DNA of 64,000 nucleotides from Poseidonocella sedimentorum (GTDB lineage: Bacteria; Pseudomonadota; Alphaproteobacteria; Rhodobacterales; Rhodobacteraceae): assembly GCF_900116005.1 (NCBI RefSeq), contig NZ_FOYI01000001.1, positions 555,920-619,919 of the forward strand. The letters are read 5' to 3'. The notes below the pieces were generated by a model. The model saw only the letters and a program-made list of their open reading frames with translations, was not told the DNA's origin and ran no database searches. The first letter of the stretch is position 1. Every line of letters starts with the position of its first letter. Made by a program: the position numbers and the translations under genes. Below are positions 62,412-64,000 of the stretch, in pieces.

Positions 62412-63240
62412 CGGTTGAGCACCGCGACGCGGGTCTGGATTTCGGCGACCTGCCGGTCGAAGTCTCTCGACATCAGGGATTGGCCGAGAAGCTTGATGCA
62501 GTTCATTTTGCTCTCGACGCGGCTTCGGCGGTGGTATCCGCTCCATTTTCGCCAGATGGCGCGGCCGAGGTATCGCGATGCATTGACTGCCTCGTTGCGG
62601 GCGACAGCTCCAGCGCTGGAGGGTTTCCACGGCTTCGCGTTCTTGCGCGGCGGGATGACTGCATGCGCGCGACGGGCTGCAATCGCGTCGTGGCATTTTC
62701 GAGTGTCGTAGGCCCCGTCAGCCGTCGATGGCTTGGTCTGGCGGTCCGGCGTTTCGGGCCGCCGTGTTTGCGAGCGTTCCATTCCCCTTCGCCTTCCGAC
62801 TTGATGCCGGTACTGTCGATGAGCAGGCTCAGCGGGCCGGTGCCTCCACGAAAGGGCAGGCTCACGTTCAGTGTCTTCTGGCGGCGGCACAAGGTGCTGA
62901 AATCCGGCACCGCCCAGTTCAACCCGACCAACCGCAGCAAGCTCTCGACGAAACCCGTGGTCTGCCGGAGCGGCATGCCGAAAAGCACCTTCAGAGTCAG
63001 GCAAGTCTGGATCGCGGCATCGCTGAATTGTTGCTGCCGCCCACGTTTTCCCGTTGGCGGTGGCGTCCAGTCCCTCTCCGGATCAAACCAGATCGAAAGC
63101 GATCCGCGTTGCTTCAGTGCTGTGTTGTACGAAGGCTAGTTCCTGGTCTTGTACTTCGTAAGGGCCCAACTGCTCATGCCACCCAGCTATCATGCTGGAT
63201 TCATGCAGTGAATCCCCGGCGTAATTTGTGCAACAAAGCC
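62315..63240 (-). mobile_element. Defective IS5-family insertion sequence (about 926 bp)
   Basis: The ends are 17-bp inverted repeats: GGCTTTGTTGCAGAAAT at the left (62315-62331) and GGCTTTGTTGCACAAAT read from the right (63240-63224), differing at one base. This is the classic IS903/IS5-type end. The element carries one transposase gene, minus strand, broken by a stop and an internal deletion. No direct target duplication is visible (left flank GGGAG, right flank ACTCC), which suggests rearrangement after insertion. Confidence 0.9.
62369..63177 (-). pseudogene. IS5-family transposase (broken)
   Basis: Reconstructed from the ATG at 63177: MSSWALTKYKTRN, then an in-frame TAG where relatives have Trp, then PSYNTALKQRGSLSIWFDPE and GRQQQFSDAAIQTCLTLKVL, continuing through FSTLCRRQKTLNVSLPFRGG and LLIDSTGIKSEGEGEWNARK. 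After HGGPKRR about 50 residues including the second DDE segment are deleted, and the frame shifts. The end is again normal (STADGAYDTRKCHDAIAARR ... YHRRSRVESKMNCIKLLG ... LGIPVT). It cannot make active transposase. Confidence 0.88.
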
Positions 63241-63395
63241 ACTCCGAAGGATCAGACACTCTCTCAACACCGGATCTCTGTCCCAACGGGGCAGGGCAGG
63301 GGACACGAAGCGCCGCTTTACTGTGAAGAAAGTGTGCATGAATCTCTTAACAACAGGCAATAATACAAGCTTGTTAGCGTGTAGGAGAAATAGAG
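63241..63395. other. Non-coding stretch between IS element and VPLPA remnant
   Basis: 155 bases right of the IS with no supported gene. It does not continue the DUF4345 reading frame, so sequence that originally followed that gene is gone. AT content rises sharply from about 63310. This whole 63.2-63.66 kb segment has a different composition from the rest of the window. Confidence 0.4.
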
Positions 63396-63556
63396 ATGAA
63401 AACTCTGATTTTGCTGAATGTAGCACAGGTGTTGCAAATTTTGATTTGGTGAATGTGCCTATGACTTCCGAGGTTCCCCTTCCCGCAGCGGGGGCATTGT
63501 TGATCGGTGGCGTGGCTGCCTTAGGTGTAGTTCGTCGCTGCTTTAACCACGGCTAA
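63396..63556 (+). pseudogene. Remnant of a VPLPA-CTERM secreted protein gene
   Basis: TAGGAGAAATAGAG followed by ATG AAA ACT CTG looks like a real translation start (MKTLILLNVAQVLQILIW, then TGA). In another frame, just downstream, is a complete sorting tail: SEVPLPAAGALLIGGVAALG followed by VVRR. Start and tail are out of frame and the body is missing, so this is an internally deleted gene. It is followed by a strong terminator. Confidence 0.65.
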
Positions 63557-63574
63557 TATTTTTTAAAATGAATC

Positions 63575-63601
63575 AAAAAACGCCCTTTTAGGGCGTTTTT
63601 T
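63575..63601 (+). terminator. Rho-independent terminator after the VPLPA remnant
   Basis: AAAAAACGCCC-TTTTA-GGGCGTTTTTT: a perfect 11-bp stem with a run of T, strongly intrinsic. It is 18 bases after the remnant's stop codon. Confidence 0.88.
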
Positions 63602-63616
63602 ATGGCGATTGTATAT

Positions 63617-63646
63617 TTGACAAACCAAAACGGATTCCTATATAAC
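63617..63646 (+). promoter_or_regulatory. Orphan sigma-70-like promoter
   Basis: TTGACA (63617-63622) and TATATA (63639-63644, spacer 16) or TATAAC (63641-63646, spacer 18) form a near-consensus promoter pointing right, directly into the second IS element. Whatever it drove has been displaced by the insertion. Confidence 0.5.
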
Positions 63647-63651
63647 TGACC

Positions 63652-64000
63652 TAGGGTCAGGACTCATAGCCAATAAATGACGATTGCTGCGAGAGCGATG
63701 GCCGAGAGGAAGACCTTGGGGCAGCGATCATACCGGGTTGCGACGCGCCGCCAATCCTTGAGCCTGCCGAACATGATCTCAATCCTGTTGCGTCGCTTGT
63801 ATCGACGCTGATCGTATTTCACGGGCGTCTTGCGTTGCTTTCGACCCGGGATGCAGGGCCTTATCCCTTTGTCTTTCAAAGCGTCTCTGAACCAGTCGGC
63901 GTCATAGCCACGGTCTCCGAGCAGCCAGTCTACATTCGGCAGGCTGCTCAGCAGTGCCCGCGCGCCGATGTAGTCGCTGACCTGACCAGCGGTCACGAAA
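63652..64000 (-). mobile_element. Second IS5-family insertion sequence (partial, cut by window end)
   Basis: The element end is near 63652-63655, next to CTAGGGTCAGGACTCA, which resembles ends of IS427-type IS5 elements. It carries a transposase gene on the minus strand that runs off the window. It is a different subgroup from the 62.3-kb element. Confidence 0.75.
63664..64000 (-). CDS. IS5-family transposase (partial, C-terminal 112 residues)
   Basis: C-terminal half of a DDE transposase. The second catalytic Asp is in WLLGDRGYDADWFRDALKDK, the region GIRPCIPGRKQRKTPVKYD follows, and the catalytic Glu is in RRNRIEIMFGRLKDWRRVAT, ending AAIVIYWL. The N-terminus lies beyond the window. In this part there is no frameshift or stop, so the copy may be intact. 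Confidence 0.9.
   Translation of the reverse strand, partial: FVTAGQVSDYIGARALLSSLPNVDWLLGDRGYDADWFRDALKDKGIRPCIPGRKQRKTPVKYDQRRYKRRNRIEIMFGRLKDWRRVATRYDRCPKVFLSAIALAAIVIYWL

Overview
The window is GC-rich, densely coded alphaproteobacterial chromosome. The gene content points to a Rhodobacteraceae (Roseobacter/Rhodobacter-type) organism: a polyhydroxybutyrate cluster phaZ-phaC-phaP-phaR, a TspO protein, secreted proteins with VPLPA-CTERM tails, urea ABC transport genes, a lone CheB, and a 6S-RNA-like locus beside a YmdB-type phosphoesterase. No rRNA, tRNA or CRISPR array was seen. The species is not identified.

Layout. (1) 1-2.7 kb: start of a urea uptake operon (urtA, urtB), leaving the window on the minus strand. 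(2) 3.1-10 kb: PHB metabolism. phaZ and phaC are divergent, followed by a phasin gene with a PhaR-type operator and then phaR; a secreted VPLPA-CTERM beta-helix-like protein lies between phasin and phaR. (3) 10-19.4 kb: a DegT-family aminotransferase, then an eight-gene minus-strand operon with a basic-amino-acid-type ABC importer, two glutamine-synthetase-like ligases, a class I amidotransferase and a flavin oxidase. This looks like uptake and gamma-glutamylation of an amine. (4) 19.6-37.9 kb: mostly housekeeping genes: TerB-like, ppk2, pyrG, secG, cheB, purA, thiamine pyrophosphokinase, rpiA, gor, hflKC, a Do-type protease, ribB-ribH-nusB, a methyltransferase, a probable 6S RNA and a YmdB-like phosphoesterase. 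(5) 37.9-43.9 kb: an SLC13 transporter, a LuxR-type regulator with a degenerate receiver, and a divergent operon of a class V aminotransferase with a malate-CoA-ligase-like pair, closed by two long palindromes. (6) 44-48.2 kb: transglutaminase-like protein, DEAD-box helicase, cold-shock protein, tspO and a hypothetical gene.

(7) 48.2-62.3 kb is accessory in character: four regulator-plus-oxidoreductase modules (AraC/SDR; LysR/DoxX-VOC-cytochrome b561-NmrA; LysR/WrbA-DsbA-DUF1127-EamA-DUF4386; AraC/NmrA-DUF4345), with a decayed dehydrogenase at the left edge. (8) 62.3-64 kb: a defective IS5-family element interrupts the DUF4345 gene, followed by a VPLPA-CTERM gene remnant, a strong terminator, an orphaned sigma-70-like promoter and a second IS5-family element cut by the window end.

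The most unusual local structure is just upstream of tspO: three tandem 14-bp units make three consecutive five-codon mini-ORFs (M-N-W-P-A-stop). Each stop overlaps the next ATG, and the last leads into the tspO start, which itself reads M-N-W. Other points worth attention are the gamma-glutamylation operon, the CoA-ligase cluster with its unusual regulator, and the 6S-like RNA whose expected folate-ligase neighbour is missing.
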